Of a stretch of 64,000 nucleotides of DNA, positions 36,659 through 47,508 are shown piece by piece (the first letter of the stretch is position 1; every line of letters begins with the position of its first letter). Under the pieces are notes generated by a model that made no database searches, was not told the DNA's origin, and saw only the letters and a program-made list of their open reading frames with translations. Origin of the DNA: Siphonodentalium dalli (lineage: Eukaryota > Mollusca > Scaphopoda > Gadilida > Siphonodentaliidae); NCBI GenBank assembly GCA_032622095.1, contig CP136062.1, forward strand, positions 201,583,459 through 201,647,458, in the 5' to 3' direction. The position numbers and the translations under genes are program-made.

Positions 36659-37764
36659 AGATGCAGAAGCAGATTAAACGCCCCTAAATTACTATCTAAT
36701 TGGCTTCGGTGGTAAAATATCTGATTGAGCGGAGGAACCCACCATCAAAGCTCAGAGTCATTAAATATCGATTTTTGAAATCTATTCACCAACGGTAATA
36801 TTAGGCCGCCTGGCAAAAATCAGCTGACATATTATAGAAATAGTACAGACATGCGTGCACGCCGTTACGAGAGGTCACTAAGGTCGCTGCTCCATATGCG
36901 ATCAGTGGCGACCAATTGATTTCGGAAATTAACCGGAATAGAATTCAATGAAAAGTATCGCTATCAACAAGAATACGATATGTTGTGATAGTTGACGTGG
37001 GGATACATGCATTATACTTAGTTATGAATCGGTAATAATGTTTATCCATGCAAATCACAGGGGCCTGTAACGCGCTCCGTTGTCCGCCCCCCCCCCTTTG
37101 CGCTGCCCATATACGCCGCTTCTATATACGCGCCTGCTTCACGTTAATGGTAGTATTATAGAGACAAGGGGAACTGTGGAAATTCACCTTTTTACCATCG
37201 CTCGGCAATCGGACAAATTTAGCCCATTCACCCCAGTAATGCTAACGATATAGCACGGATGTATCGGCGAAGGTTTCATCTTTCAATCAATACCACAAAC
37301 TCCAATCAGAACCATTCATATACATAGCATTTGATAAATTTTTAACCACCGAATATTGTCTCCGAAGAGCCTAGATTTTCGGATTGATCCGGCTAAAAAA
37401 AACAATGGACGATATGTTCCTCTAACTTCACCCCCGCACGGCTTACTATAATTAAAAATCGGTCAAACGATTAACTAAACATCTAGCGCTAAGGGATTTA
37501 TTGTCGGCTAATAATTTATTTACTCATACAAATCAACACATCGTCAGTAAACAATTTCTATAGAGGAGAAATATGTCGATAATTCCAACTTTTTTTTCAG
37601 AAAAACCGTTATTGTATAGCTTTTACGACAAATGTGATATCGCCGTTGGTACTGTTGTGAGTATTTATTGGTAATAAACTAATTTGGATAGATAAATCGC
37701 TTTTGGTGAAATTCCGTTGTTGCAACTGGAAGATACGGGGGTCATCGAATTGGATTATGTACCT
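36659..37764. mobile_element. MITE of the GGTACTCAATCC family, copy 3, enlarged
   Basis: The left end after TTAA (36655-36658) and the right end ATTGGATTATGTACCT before TTAA (37765-37768) are of the same family. The first 170 bp match the family (CATCAAAGCTCAGAGTCATTAAATATCGATTTTTG), and the last 200 bp match its right part. The middle, about 36830-37590, is unrelated and probably a later insertion or internal expansion. Confidence 0.65.
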
Positions 37765-37784
37765 TTAAGCGTTACAGTCATTAC

Positions 37785-37865
37785 GTACCTTCGCAAATCG
37801 TACTCTACCGACTCGAAACCGATTTGGTCATATCGTAACCTCTGACGCATGTCAGTTCCTACCCT
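37785..37865 (-). CDS. DDO: probable penultimate DDO exon, degraded
   Basis: Read on the minus strand the frame gives VGTDMRQRLRYDQIGFES..., in which RQRLRYD corresponds to the R-x-x-V-R-L-E substrate-binding stretch of the family. The expected GLRP just before it is replaced by GTDM. With a donor at GTAATG the exon ends in phase 0 and joins directly to VVHNYGHG; the better consensus donor GTACGT four bases earlier would end in phase 2 and break the frame. Upstream an in-frame TAA precedes the likely acceptor, so the 5' border is unclear. The identification rests on position and weak similarity. Confidence 0.4.
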
Positions 37866-37868
37866 TGC

Positions 37869-38190
37869 GAGTTATGTGTTACCCCACTTTTGAAGACAAG
37901 AAGACAAGCAGTACATCCGAACACCCTGCTATTCATGCAAACCAGTAAATAGAACATTTGTCTACATCGATTAGACCCAAGCATAAACTATGATAAGTGT
38001 TGGTCCCAGCGCGTGGTATTAATGAACTAAACAATCGAGTTACGCTTCTTGAATTTGTGTATGGAAACAAGAATCCGCATATACAAAACAAATTGCTGCT
38101 GATTAGTTCAACGCCTGTGAAGGGAAGACAATCATACCATACGGATATATACAAGGGGATAAATACCATACGGATATATACAAGACAGTC
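37869..38190. other. DDO intron; start of CCATACGGATATATAC units
   Basis: Two units of the minisatellite seen at 40489-40853 lie at about 38136-38185, directly before the long repeat. Confidence 0.5.
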
Positions 38191-38194
38191 AATG

Positions 38195-39780
38195 ACTGTG
38201 GGTTGCTCACCAGACTGTAAAGACCGAGAAGACGGGGACTCTGAAGACTACAAGAGTCAGCACTTGACAAAATCACTCAAGACAAGTAGTTTTAAACATG
38301 GACATCCGACATAGCTGGAAGTTCTCAGATGAGCAGGGCTCTTCACCTTGAAATTTCTAATTGCACACCACTGACAAATCTCCAACCTCTTACCTTTTAA
38401 AGAAGACAACCATACCACAGTACTAAGTTCACAAAAATCCTTTTGTACACCCCTCTTAGGTTGAATTTTACGACTGGTACCATTACTTCAAACTCTGAAA
38501 CGTTTGAAAATTACCAACCTGACACCCCCATAAAGTTAAAATTTGTGGCCAATTCGGTCCAACAGTTTAACCTGAAGTAGAAACATATGGACTGATGGTT
38601 TAAAAATATACATGTTGGAAAATCAAACCAAACTATGAGAACAATTCTAACCTATTTTTGGTGTGATCATCTAATCTACAACTAATGTAGTATCAGGCAT
38701 GAAATTTTCAACTGTTTAAATGTTGATCAAAGTAGGGGGTCAATTAACCACCCAAATATTTCACCTGGATAAGTGGTGGTTAAGAAAATAATATTGGAAC
38801 AGCCAAGTCTGTATTTAATGTGTCTGACCTTTGCAGGTGAATTTAATGAAACTATTCCACAAGGTGGACTAGCATCTCACAATTCACCCTCTGGGGACCT
38901 CATTTCCTAAAAATGACCCCATTTGAACAAATCTGAACCCCGGTCACCCAAGGCCCCTCCATACCAAATATAAGCTATATAGGCCCAATGGTTCTTGAGA
39001 AAAAATTGTTTTAAGAATTACAATGGAGGGAAAGAGTTATGGCCCTGGCTTCGCACCTATTTGATCTGATGAACTTATTTGAACAAATCTGATTGTGAGA
39101 CACCTAGGGAACATGCACACTGAAATATATAAACACATTCGGTCTTCAATATGGAGAAGAAAACAATTGTTCATAGACGGATGGATAGACATCCCAACAG
39201 GCAGACGGATGGAAGCATGACAGACAGAAGACAAATTCAATCCAATATATACCGCCCAATTTTTCTTTGAAAAATCAGGGTATGATTTCATCTGGATAAG
39301 TGGTGGTTAAGAAAATAATATGAAACTGCCAAGCCTGAATTTAGTGTGTCTGACATTTGCAGAATGAGGTCCCCAAAAGGTGAACGGCCAATAAAAACCT
39401 AGGAACAGATTGAAGTTCTACGGTTGAAGTTGGTGATGCACACCCATTGAGCACCTCAATTATGCATTTTATCTTCTGCAAATTAGGGGGACATTGAAAC
39501 TGAACAGGTGTGAAAAAGTCAAAAAGTAACTAAAACAAAATTTCAATTTGATACTTAGGATACTTCCCAGAAGATGAGGCCTAAGCAGAATTAGGTCCCT
39601 GGAGGGTGTATTTGGTGCTAAACTGTTGTACGGAGTAGCAACACTAAATTCACCCCCTGGGGACCTCATTCTGCAAATGTCAGACACACTATTTCCAGGC
39701 TTGAAGAAATCTAAGCTATTCACAGTATCATTGTATGGCAGGGAAATCAATTCCCATCAGCCATCACCAAACCTTGGGAA
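38195..39780. repeat. long dispersed repeat, copy 2
   Basis: Same order of landmarks as 25764-27430: GACAGTCAATGACTGTG, GGTCACCC..GGCCC.TCCATACCAAATATAAG, CACCTCAATTATGCATTTTATC and the CCCCTGGGGACCTCATTCTGCAAATGTCAGAC half-hairpin. The copies are clearly diverged. Confidence 0.7.
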
Positions 39781-40488
39781 CAGCAGTTTGTTTTTAATTT
39801 GCTAGCAGTTATGTTTATACAAGCCTGTCAGATGACATCTATTATTCTAATCTAAATTAATAACCTGTGTCTTTGTAAAGATATATCTGCTTCTGTGGTG
39901 AGAAGAGGTATAAAATTGGGAGATGAAATGGGTTGGAAGGGATGTTGGTTGATGGCAGGGTGGGGGTGGGTCTGGGCCATGTGGGAGGGGGGATGGGAAA
40001 TGGAATGTTTCCATAATTTCATTAAAGAGTAAAGTTTCATAACTCTGCAGATGTTATAATGGTGTTACTTTTTTCAAATTTGATAACATGTTTAAAAAAT
40101 AATTATTTTTTTTGTTAAATTGAGCAAGGTCGCCCTGAAAATTCAAAAAACTGAATTTAAAAAAAAAAAAATCTGAATCACAGTTCCCCAAGGACCCTTT
40201 GTACCAAATATGAACCCATTCGGCCCAATGAAATTCGAGAAGAAGTCACTGTAAGATTTACTATGGTGGAAGAGAGTTATGGTCCTAGCTTCGCAACTAT
40301 TTGACCGGGTAACCTCATTTGAACAAATCTGAATGTAATTCAGCTAGGGAACATCCACACCAAATATGAACCCATTCGGTCTTACGGTTCTGGGGGGGGA
40401 GAAGATGATTCTTGACGGACGGACGGACGACGGACGAGGAGTGATGACTATAGCTCCACCGGAGACTTCGTCTCAGGTGAACTAACAG
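39781..40488. other. DDO intron with remnants of the long repeat
   Basis: At 40170-40400 the AATCTGAA..CA.TTCCCCAAGGACCC..TACCAAATATGAACCCATTCGG pattern of the long repeat recurs, ending with GACGGACGGACGACGGACG and GGAGACTTCGTCTCAGG (40415-40478). No gene seen. Confidence 0.45.
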
Positions 40489-40853
40489 GGGGATGAATAC
40501 CATACGGATCTATACAATGGATAAATACCATACGGATATATACATGGGGATAAATACCATACGGATATATACAAGGGGATAAATACCATACGGATATATA
40601 CAAGGGTATCAATACCATACGGATATATACAAGGGGACCAATGCCATACGGATATATACAAGGGGATAAATCATACCATACGATTATATACAAGGGGATC
40701 AATACTATACGGATATATACAAGGGGACCAATACCATACGGATATATACAAGGGGATAAATCATACCATACGATTATATACAAGGGGATCAATACCATAC
40801 GGATATATACAAGGGGACCAATACCATACGGATATATACAAGGGGATCAATTT
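40489..40853. repeat. minisatellite of about 30 bp, about 12 units
   Basis: The unit ATACCATACGGATATATACAAGGGGATAA repeats with small variants, open on both strands by chance. Confidence 0.85.
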
Positions 40854-40869
40854 ATAAAAATGAACAGGA

Positions 40870-40955
40870 AGAGTCAGGTCGTGTCCCGAAATAGTGAAAG
40901 GGGACTGGGTGTTATTAAGTGTCAGGTCGTGTCCCAAAATAGTGAAAGGGGACTG
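40870..40955. repeat. short direct repeat, two units
   Basis: GTCAGGTCGTGTCCCGAAAT and AGTGAAAGGGGACTG occur at about 40875 and 40921. Confidence 0.7.
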
Positions 40956-41268
40956 TGTATTATTAAGCTGTTGAGTGTTCTTGTTAAAATGTTCGGTAGT
41001 TGTGAGAATTTTGAAACAATATCTTTATAACTCCATAATGCGTGCTGTCGTGTCACATAATGGTTCATCGGACGATGTTCAAAGATAAAATTGACAATTT
41101 GAATAATTCAACCCATCGCTGATGTTAACACTATCGCCTATGGGCAAGTAATTTAGTTGCTAGTAACATGTGGCTCATGTGATAGTTTAGGTGTCAGTAT
41201 TGGAACATCAAGATAGCATCATAATTATCGTACTCCACATAATTATGTGGAGATACGCAATATCTTAA

Positions 41269-41747
41269 AGGTACTCAATCCGAACAGAGGGTCCCCATCT
41301 CAACAGATTCCAACAACAACAATCCGATCAGAGGGTCCTATATTACTATTTTTTGGCTTTGGGGGTAAAACATATTTGATTCGAGTCGAGGAACCCATCA
41401 AACAAAGCTCAGAGTTATTAGATATTGATTTTTGAAATTTGTTATATTCTCGAGTTGAGTACTAATAATTGCCGTCAATTTCGTATCCTGCTCGAGATGT
41501 GTACACCAAAACTCTATTCAAACAGACAAGGATGGATACCTCTAAAATCAAGTGGTAATAATAACACAATTTTGACTGAGTTCTGGGCCAGAAAGTATTC
41601 CCGATAATGAAAAATAATAGATTTCTAAAATCGATATCTAACAAATCTGAGCTTTGATGGGTGACTTCCTCGACTCGAATCAAATATTTTTGACCCCCGA
41701 AGCCATTGAAATAGTAATTGAGAGGAGTTTTATCGGATTGAGTACCT
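41269..41747. mobile_element. MITE of the GGTACTCAATCC family, foldback form
   Basis: AGGTACTCAATCC...GGATTGAGTACCT flanked by TTAA (41265-41268 and 41748-41751). Unlike copy 2, both halves carry the family's left end in inverted orientation (TTTGATTCGAGTCGAGGAAC on the left, CTCGACTCGAATCAAA on the right), so the element folds back on itself. Confidence 0.75.
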
Positions 41748-41751
41748 TTAA

Positions 41752-42076
41752 GTGATTAATGAGTGAACGTACATGTAATGGTCCATTTGCCAGATGCATG
41801 GTTTCTTTCTCCACTCGAATCGTAGACCGAGCTGGTCTTAATCCTACCCAAACAGACTGCATTTCATAACCCTTAAAATAAAATAAAATACAAGCTATAT
41901 CTCTATATCACAACAAAACCCTTGCACTTCAGATGGTAACCTAATTCCAGAAATCTAAACTAATGACTCCAAACGCTGAACAAAAAACTTAAAATGTTAA
42001 TACTTTGAAAACTAGAGTTTACACATTACAGACGTGACTTCGGTCGATAAGACTAGTGCAGTAGCATAAATACACA
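41752..42076. other. DDO intron, no gene recognised
   Basis: Nothing supportable. Confidence 0.4.
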
Positions 42077-43168
42077 TAGATAGATAGATAGTTTAATGAC
42101 ATAAAACGTCCACAATAGACCGATGTCAAAATAACAAATATATATAACAATGTCAACAATGATTCAAACATAATACATATACTGCAGTAACTATTTCATT
42201 ATTATATCAGCAGAATCTGACCTTTCTTTGAAAAATGTCCGGACCATGTTGCAGATTATGTTGCATGTATGAGGCTCGTTATTTTGCATTATTTATTGGA
42301 ATTTTTGGCCTTCATTCAATCCAATAAATTTATCACTCATCATCCCTATCTCATAAAAGAAGTGTTTACGCATCTTATCATATGTGTTGCATCGCATAAG
42401 GAAGTGTTCTTCATTCTCAACCTCCATGTTTCATTTCCTACAAATTCTTTCATCAAGTGACACTTTTGGCTGTTTATGGCGACCCTTTTCAATTTCCAAG
42501 TTATGATTACTAATTCTTAGTTTACAAAACATAATTTTTGTGTCGATATTCTGGACAATATTAAGATAAGGTTCTTGTGTATAATGTTGTTTGACTACAC
42601 GGTACGTCCTTAACTTATTCGCGCCCGAACATTTGTCATCGTTGAAAATATCAGTTTTATAATTCTCTATGTGGCTTTCTTTCAATTTGATTTTAATGTC
42701 ATTTATCTGTTTGTGAATTGAGGCATTGATAACAATTTCATTTAATTTTGGAATACCGAGTCTCACTGATTCATGTTCAGGGATGACAAATTCATCACTG
42801 GACATAGCTGTGGTATAGATGAGTGAATGTGGATCTGATTCAGAAATTCGCTTTGTGTATTTGATAGCTCTGGATAGAGCATCGATCACTATCGGGTATC
42901 TCCCGAGCTCGGCCCTAACTGCATGGTTTGACGCCTGTTTGCTAACTCCGAGTACAGACTTAAGGTTGTTCCACACCGGGCGCGAGCGAGCGATTATAAC
43001 GGCCGTTTTCTAACGTCCGTAGCAGTTCAAAGCGCGCGATTTTGATGTCCACACCGCAAGCGACTGAAACGCTTCGTCGCGCGCGATAGTCAGGTTATTA
43101 TTCTGTGTGTACGCTAATTTCAGGGGAGTCAGGTGGCTGCATGGGGGATACCCCACCCCACACACTTA

Positions 43169-43910
43169 TGACTAATGTGTAGGGTTTCTACAAACAACGT
43201 GTAGCCCTGCTACACAACCATTATTCATTTTTTATCTTAAACATATTTTACACAATAAATGGGTCAATTTATACACATGTATACACACTGGTGTGCATAA
43301 AATCAACACATATGCCTTACACATGTTGTGTAAATTCTTACACATATATATCGTAGACAAGAATGTAAAGTTCAGTATTCCGAACTGTGGGTATATAGTA
43401 TTCATGGCAAATGGAGATTTATATGTTAAAACTTTCAATTACGTACAATGGTACGTAATATTTTGCTCTGTCATGTGTGAGTTTTCGTTTTAAATGAACA
43501 AACCATCGTATTACAACAATCATATAAACAAGAGTAAGAGCAGTATTCTTCATGAAAGTTTTAACAAATATATCCTCATATATCATTAATACAATACTCA
43601 CAAGTCGGAATTCTGAACTTACATTCCTTGTCTACAATTTGTTTATTCTCGGCACTCAAAATTACATGGGTATTGAGACAGTAGTAAATTGTATTCCAAA
43701 ACATATACTCAAACACTATCGTCGTCATGTAGCAGACTGTGAAACTGAATGCAGGCAATGCGCACGATTTACATTCTTACACAAGTGTGTGTAATAAAAT
43801 GTACACATTATGTGTAGAACGGCACTTGGTCAATGTAAAACTACACATTGCTATATGTGTATTAACCGGGTTTACACATTTGATGTGTAATCGTTTCTAC
43901 ACATTAGTTA
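43169..43910. mobile_element. inner foldback element nested in the TIR element
   Basis: Ends TGACTAATGTGTAG and CTACACATTAGTTA are inverted repeats next to TA dinucleotides. A second inverted pair (43352-43440 with 43551-43640) lies inside. The outer portions are unusually dense in TACACA/TGTGTA. Confidence 0.55.
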
Positions 43911-44189
43911 TAATACGCGATTATTATTAGTTGATGAATGCATTGTCTCATGTTTACCACAACGTCTTTTGGAATGAACTAGCCTCGTTGTATACTTTAT
44001 CATTTCCCCTGATTATACCAAAATATAATTCACCAGCCAATGGAGCAGATTATACGGTCCATGATATTAGTTCTTTACAAGGAATAAACTGAATATAGTA
44101 ATCTAAGGTGGAATTTCAGTTACGAAAAATAACAAAAATAGATGGTTTAATTATTTGGTCATAGAGACATACAGTCATACAGACACACA

Positions 44190-44300
44190 TGGCATACATG
44201 CATACATACATACATACATACATACATACAGTCATACATACACACACAGTCATACAGACACACATGTGCCACACATGTGCCACACAGACACACATGCGTT
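44190..44300. repeat. (CATA)n and CACACATGTGCC simple repeats
   Basis: Tetranucleotide run near 44196-44230 followed by CA-rich tandem units. Confidence 0.85.
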
Positions 44301-45212
44301 GTACTTCGATTATTAGCCTCTCGCTAAAGTCCTCCATCATCGCGGCGACAAATCAGTGTGTCGTCATCAAATAGAAAAATAACGGTCGTATAAACACCTA
44401 TTTGAGAGCCGTCCAATTATCTCGCTGGTTTGCAACAAAGCTGAACAAAGCGACAATTCGACGAAGCATAAAATCACTGCTATAATCGCCTCGTGGTCAG
44501 CGAGTCGGTCGCTTGCGGTGTGAACATAAAAATCGCGCGCTTTGAACTGCTACGGACTTTAGAAAACGGCCGTTATAATCGCCCACTCGCGCCCGGTGTG
44601 GAACAACCTTTACAAAACTTTATGTGAGTAATTTCACACGGTATTGTGTTTAATCTGTTCAAATTTATATCTGAAGCCCATATCTCACATCCGTAAAGAA
44701 TAATTGGCTTGATGAGTTTATCAAAGAGTTTAACCCACAAATCAACAGAGAACAGAGAATGTTATCGAAGAGACTTTCTCAACGAGAATACTGCCTTCAT
44801 ACCTTTAAGTTGCATTTCAGCCTGTGCCTTCTTAAATGATCCATTGGCACAAAATTGTATACCTAGGTAGTTATACTCGTTTACGACATCTACTATAGCC
44901 CCATTTATGTAAAAATTTGGCACATTTCGGGTGTATCCTTTTCGGAATACAATACATTTTGTTTTCTCAGTATTGACACTTAGACAATTAACGCGCGTAT
45001 ATGCATCTAGTTTATTTAGACATTTTTGGAGACCATCTTTTGTGTCAGAGAACAAAACCAAATCGTCCGCAAAAAGTAGATGACTTATCAGTTGATCTCC
45101 TAACCGGATCTACACTGTTGGTTTGCTTTCGACAAGCAATTATGTCAAAATAAAAAAAACTCCCCCTAATGGGTTTGAACCCTCTATTACAATAATGGTA
45201 AGAGAGACGGAC

Positions 45213-45330
45213 CTTAATACTCGGCAGGAAATCTCCAACCCGTTTTTCTATGTCCACTGTGTCTTCGTGATCCACCGCAGTAGAAAAGTTGTTATCTTGA
45301 AACGTTCCGCCTATCACAACCGAATCTGAG
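45213..45330 (-). CDS. DDO: DDO exon 8
   Basis: The acceptor is CTTATTTTAG and the donor AAG/GTCCGT. The 118 bp start with one base of a split codon and end in phase 0. The product begins SDSVVIGGTFQDNNFST, matching the conserved segment of D-aspartate oxidase in which a YxxP..V.LGGT loop leads to the NW.LS region, and continues with DHEDTVDIEKRVGDFLPSIK, a helix pattern expected there. Phase and length agree with the preceding exon candidate ending at 47061. The identification is good. Confidence 0.8.
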
Positions 45331-45449
45331 CTAAAATAAGACAATTATGTACGTCAGCATGTGATGGTTTTCCAGTGCCGCTATGTCTAATTATATTAAT
45401 GCACACATTTTGGAGGCTAATAAATGGACAAAAATAAAGCGAGAAGCCT

Positions 45450-45610
45450 GGCTCTGGAAGCCTTCCAATGGTAAAACATTACTTTTGAAAGTAATGGCAA
45501 TGCATTAGTTCTCATTTTAAGAGTAATTGTAATGGTAATTGTAAAGAAAATGACAAATAATGGTAACGGTAATGCTAATTGATTACTTTGCAAAGTAATG
45601 GACCCATCCC
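45450..45610. repeat. GTAATGGTAATT-type low-complexity sequence
   Basis: Imperfect repeats of TAATGGTAA and GTAATTG in the DDO intron. Confidence 0.65.
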
Positions 45611-47060
45611 TGCTATGTTTAACACTTTTTTAAATTCAAATTTTTATATTTTGATCACGCCTACATATCTGAGCTGTCGATTACCTCTACTGTGTATTTT
45701 ACACATAATTAGATCATCAAAACACACGTTCACGCACTGGGCAGTTTGCCGGGTATTTTTATTGCAGGAATTTCGCCATAGAAAGCCAGTTATTTACAGG
45801 CAAATTTAGGTAGCATCGCTACAGGCGGAACTATAGCTTTACTTGTTCCGTATTGTTAACTCAACTTAACTGTGATACAGATGCATTTTATAATAATTAT
45901 TGCGTTGAGTTTATGGCACGTTATGGCTTTCTGTACAAAAATGCCTGCAAACCAATTTCCAGGCACATTTGGTGAGTGTGTAATCGCGGCATAAAGAGGT
46001 GAAGGAAATATAGATATGCCAGGACTGGGGCAAATAGCGATTTAGTCAAAAATATTTTGCAACTGCAAGAATGTGTGTAAGAAATGACAACTTAGTGTAT
46101 TGATATTGTGTTAGTCGAGCACCAATTGTCATAAGGCAATCTAAATGTCATCCATGTCGATCATGGGAAACCAATATAGGTCAATGGTTAGTTAGCAATA
46201 GAAAAACAATCAGTTGTCGTTCTCCTTAATTTATACGTGCATGTGCGACATTAAATTGACATTATACCAATAACATACCTGATCACGACAGACTTTCTAA
46301 AGAATTTATTTTCTTTACTTAAATCTTCTGAATATTTAAAACAGACCTGAACAACGGACTTTATAAATAACGGATTTCTTAGTACTATATACGGCAACTT
46401 TGCCGATATCAGACGCCTGAACGTATTCTCATTAGTTTGTACAATGCGCGTTTAAAAATATACGTGCATGGTGTAAAAGAATACCCCTAAAATATATATT
46501 TTGCCAATTGTACGAAATTCCAATTCGAAATCCATCCAATGAATCTGTGTGTCCGTCGATATTGGTTCACGTGACCAATAGCTGGTTGGACAAACAAGTT
46601 GAAATCCTGGCTAGAATTTGCATAAATTATTCCTTCGTACGAAAGTTTTCAATCCGCGGTGAATCCTCAAATGGCATGTTTTCGTATCAGTACGTTCCTG
46701 GTAGAAATGGCTACCAGCATCCGCATTGTGAGAGTATTTACCTAAGGATCGTCTACGAGTAAATGACTGCATACTAGCGAATGACACGGGTATCTGGAAT
46801 GTGGGCGCGGATAATGCATTCCCAAGATTTGCACCTATATCTCAACCGAAGAAGATCATATATACATGCACCTGGTATATTTGTCTCCATGTATTAACTG
46901 AACAGTATATACAATGTATACATGTATATACAGCTACATGGGAACTAGACATGCAGGATTGTTACACGCGTATTTTGAACTCACTTTGGGTAGATATATG
47001 TTGACTTGCCATCGAACGAATAGTATTTGATCCAGGGTGCCGTCACCTACAATGAGGAAC
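45611..47060. other. DDO intron 7, no gene recognised
   Basis: Open frames 45579-45809 and 46508-46762 on the plus strand do not resemble known proteins. Nothing else is supported. Confidence 0.4.
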
Positions 47061-47139
47061 ACATGTGTTATATATAAATCCCCCGTTCTGTGGTTATTTG
47101 TAGAAAAGTTCCTCCACATACGTGACAGGTGGGCAAGTT
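47061..47139 (-). CDS. DDO: probable DDO exon 7, internal frame break
   Basis: On the minus strand the 3' part reads HRTGDLYITHV and ends at a GT donor (GTTCCT) in phase 2. Joined to exon 8 this gives a Y-I-x-x-x-x-x-x-V-x-x-G-G-T spacing identical in length to the family. The 5' part fits a different frame (CPPVTYVEELFYK, resembling the family's APWV..F region) and meets a stop, so a one- or two-base frame break lies near 47105-47115. Either the exon is decayed or the assembly has an indel. The 5' border is uncertain. Confidence 0.45.
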
Positions 47140-47508
47140 ACAAATCTTATATTGATGCATGAATGCCATCAGGGTGTGGCTCCATATCTCGCTTGGGGAC
47201 ACACAAAGATATAGAACATCTCATGTATACAATACGCTATATATCAACGAGAGGCTATATATTATCTAATGGATGAAACATTTATGACGCAAAATGGGAA
47301 ACCGACTAGTTTGAATCCGACCTAACTCGGAATGATAAGGTAGCAGTATATCATTTCCAAAATTTCGCCAACTTTTTAGATACTTTGAGCGTATTCAAGT
47401 CTGCTTTCTTGAAACTCCACGAATGGCGGTGTATCAAGATGTGATCTGGACTAAATGATTCCAACAACCAGTGCATACCAATAACAGACCGCAAACACTA
47501 TACGACGT

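Larger units (their letters stand above)
42963..44609. mobile_element. TIR element (PIF/Harbinger-like) inserted in the LINE
   Basis: Terminal inverted repeats of about 105 bp begin AGGTTGTTCCACACCGGGCG and are about 90% alike. The target TTA is duplicated (42960-42962 and 44610-44612), as in PIF/Harbinger elements, which duplicate a 3-bp TWA. No transposase is visible in the 1.6 kb, so it is non-autonomous. The superfamily is inferred from the target only. Confidence 0.75.
42077..45090 (-). pseudogene. 5'-truncated LINE split by a DNA-transposon-like insertion
   Basis: A second non-LTR retrotransposon on the minus strand. Its 3' end is the (TAGA)n run at 42077-42091. The C-terminal part is the frame 42976-42431, including KLRISNHNLEIEKGRHK and a Cys-containing ERICRK end typical of LINE C termini. 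The reverse transcriptase palm lies at 45073-44762, with the catalytic FADD at 45073-45062 followed by LVLFSDTKDGLQKCLNKL and YNYLGIQF. The frame between the two parts is interrupted by the insertion 42963-44609 and would resume if that and one TTA were removed. Everything upstream of FADD is missing, so it was 5' truncated on insertion. It sits about 120 bp downstream of DDO exon 8, in the same orientation as the gene. Confidence 0.85.

Noticed and set aside
45160-45180. GGGTTTGAACCC, T-loop-like
   Set aside because: It lies between the DDO exon 8 donor and the LINE border, with no cloverleaf around it.
46508-46762. Plus-strand 84-codon gene
   Set aside because: No recognisable domain, no repeat of it elsewhere, and it lies in the intron of an opposite-strand gene; probably chance.
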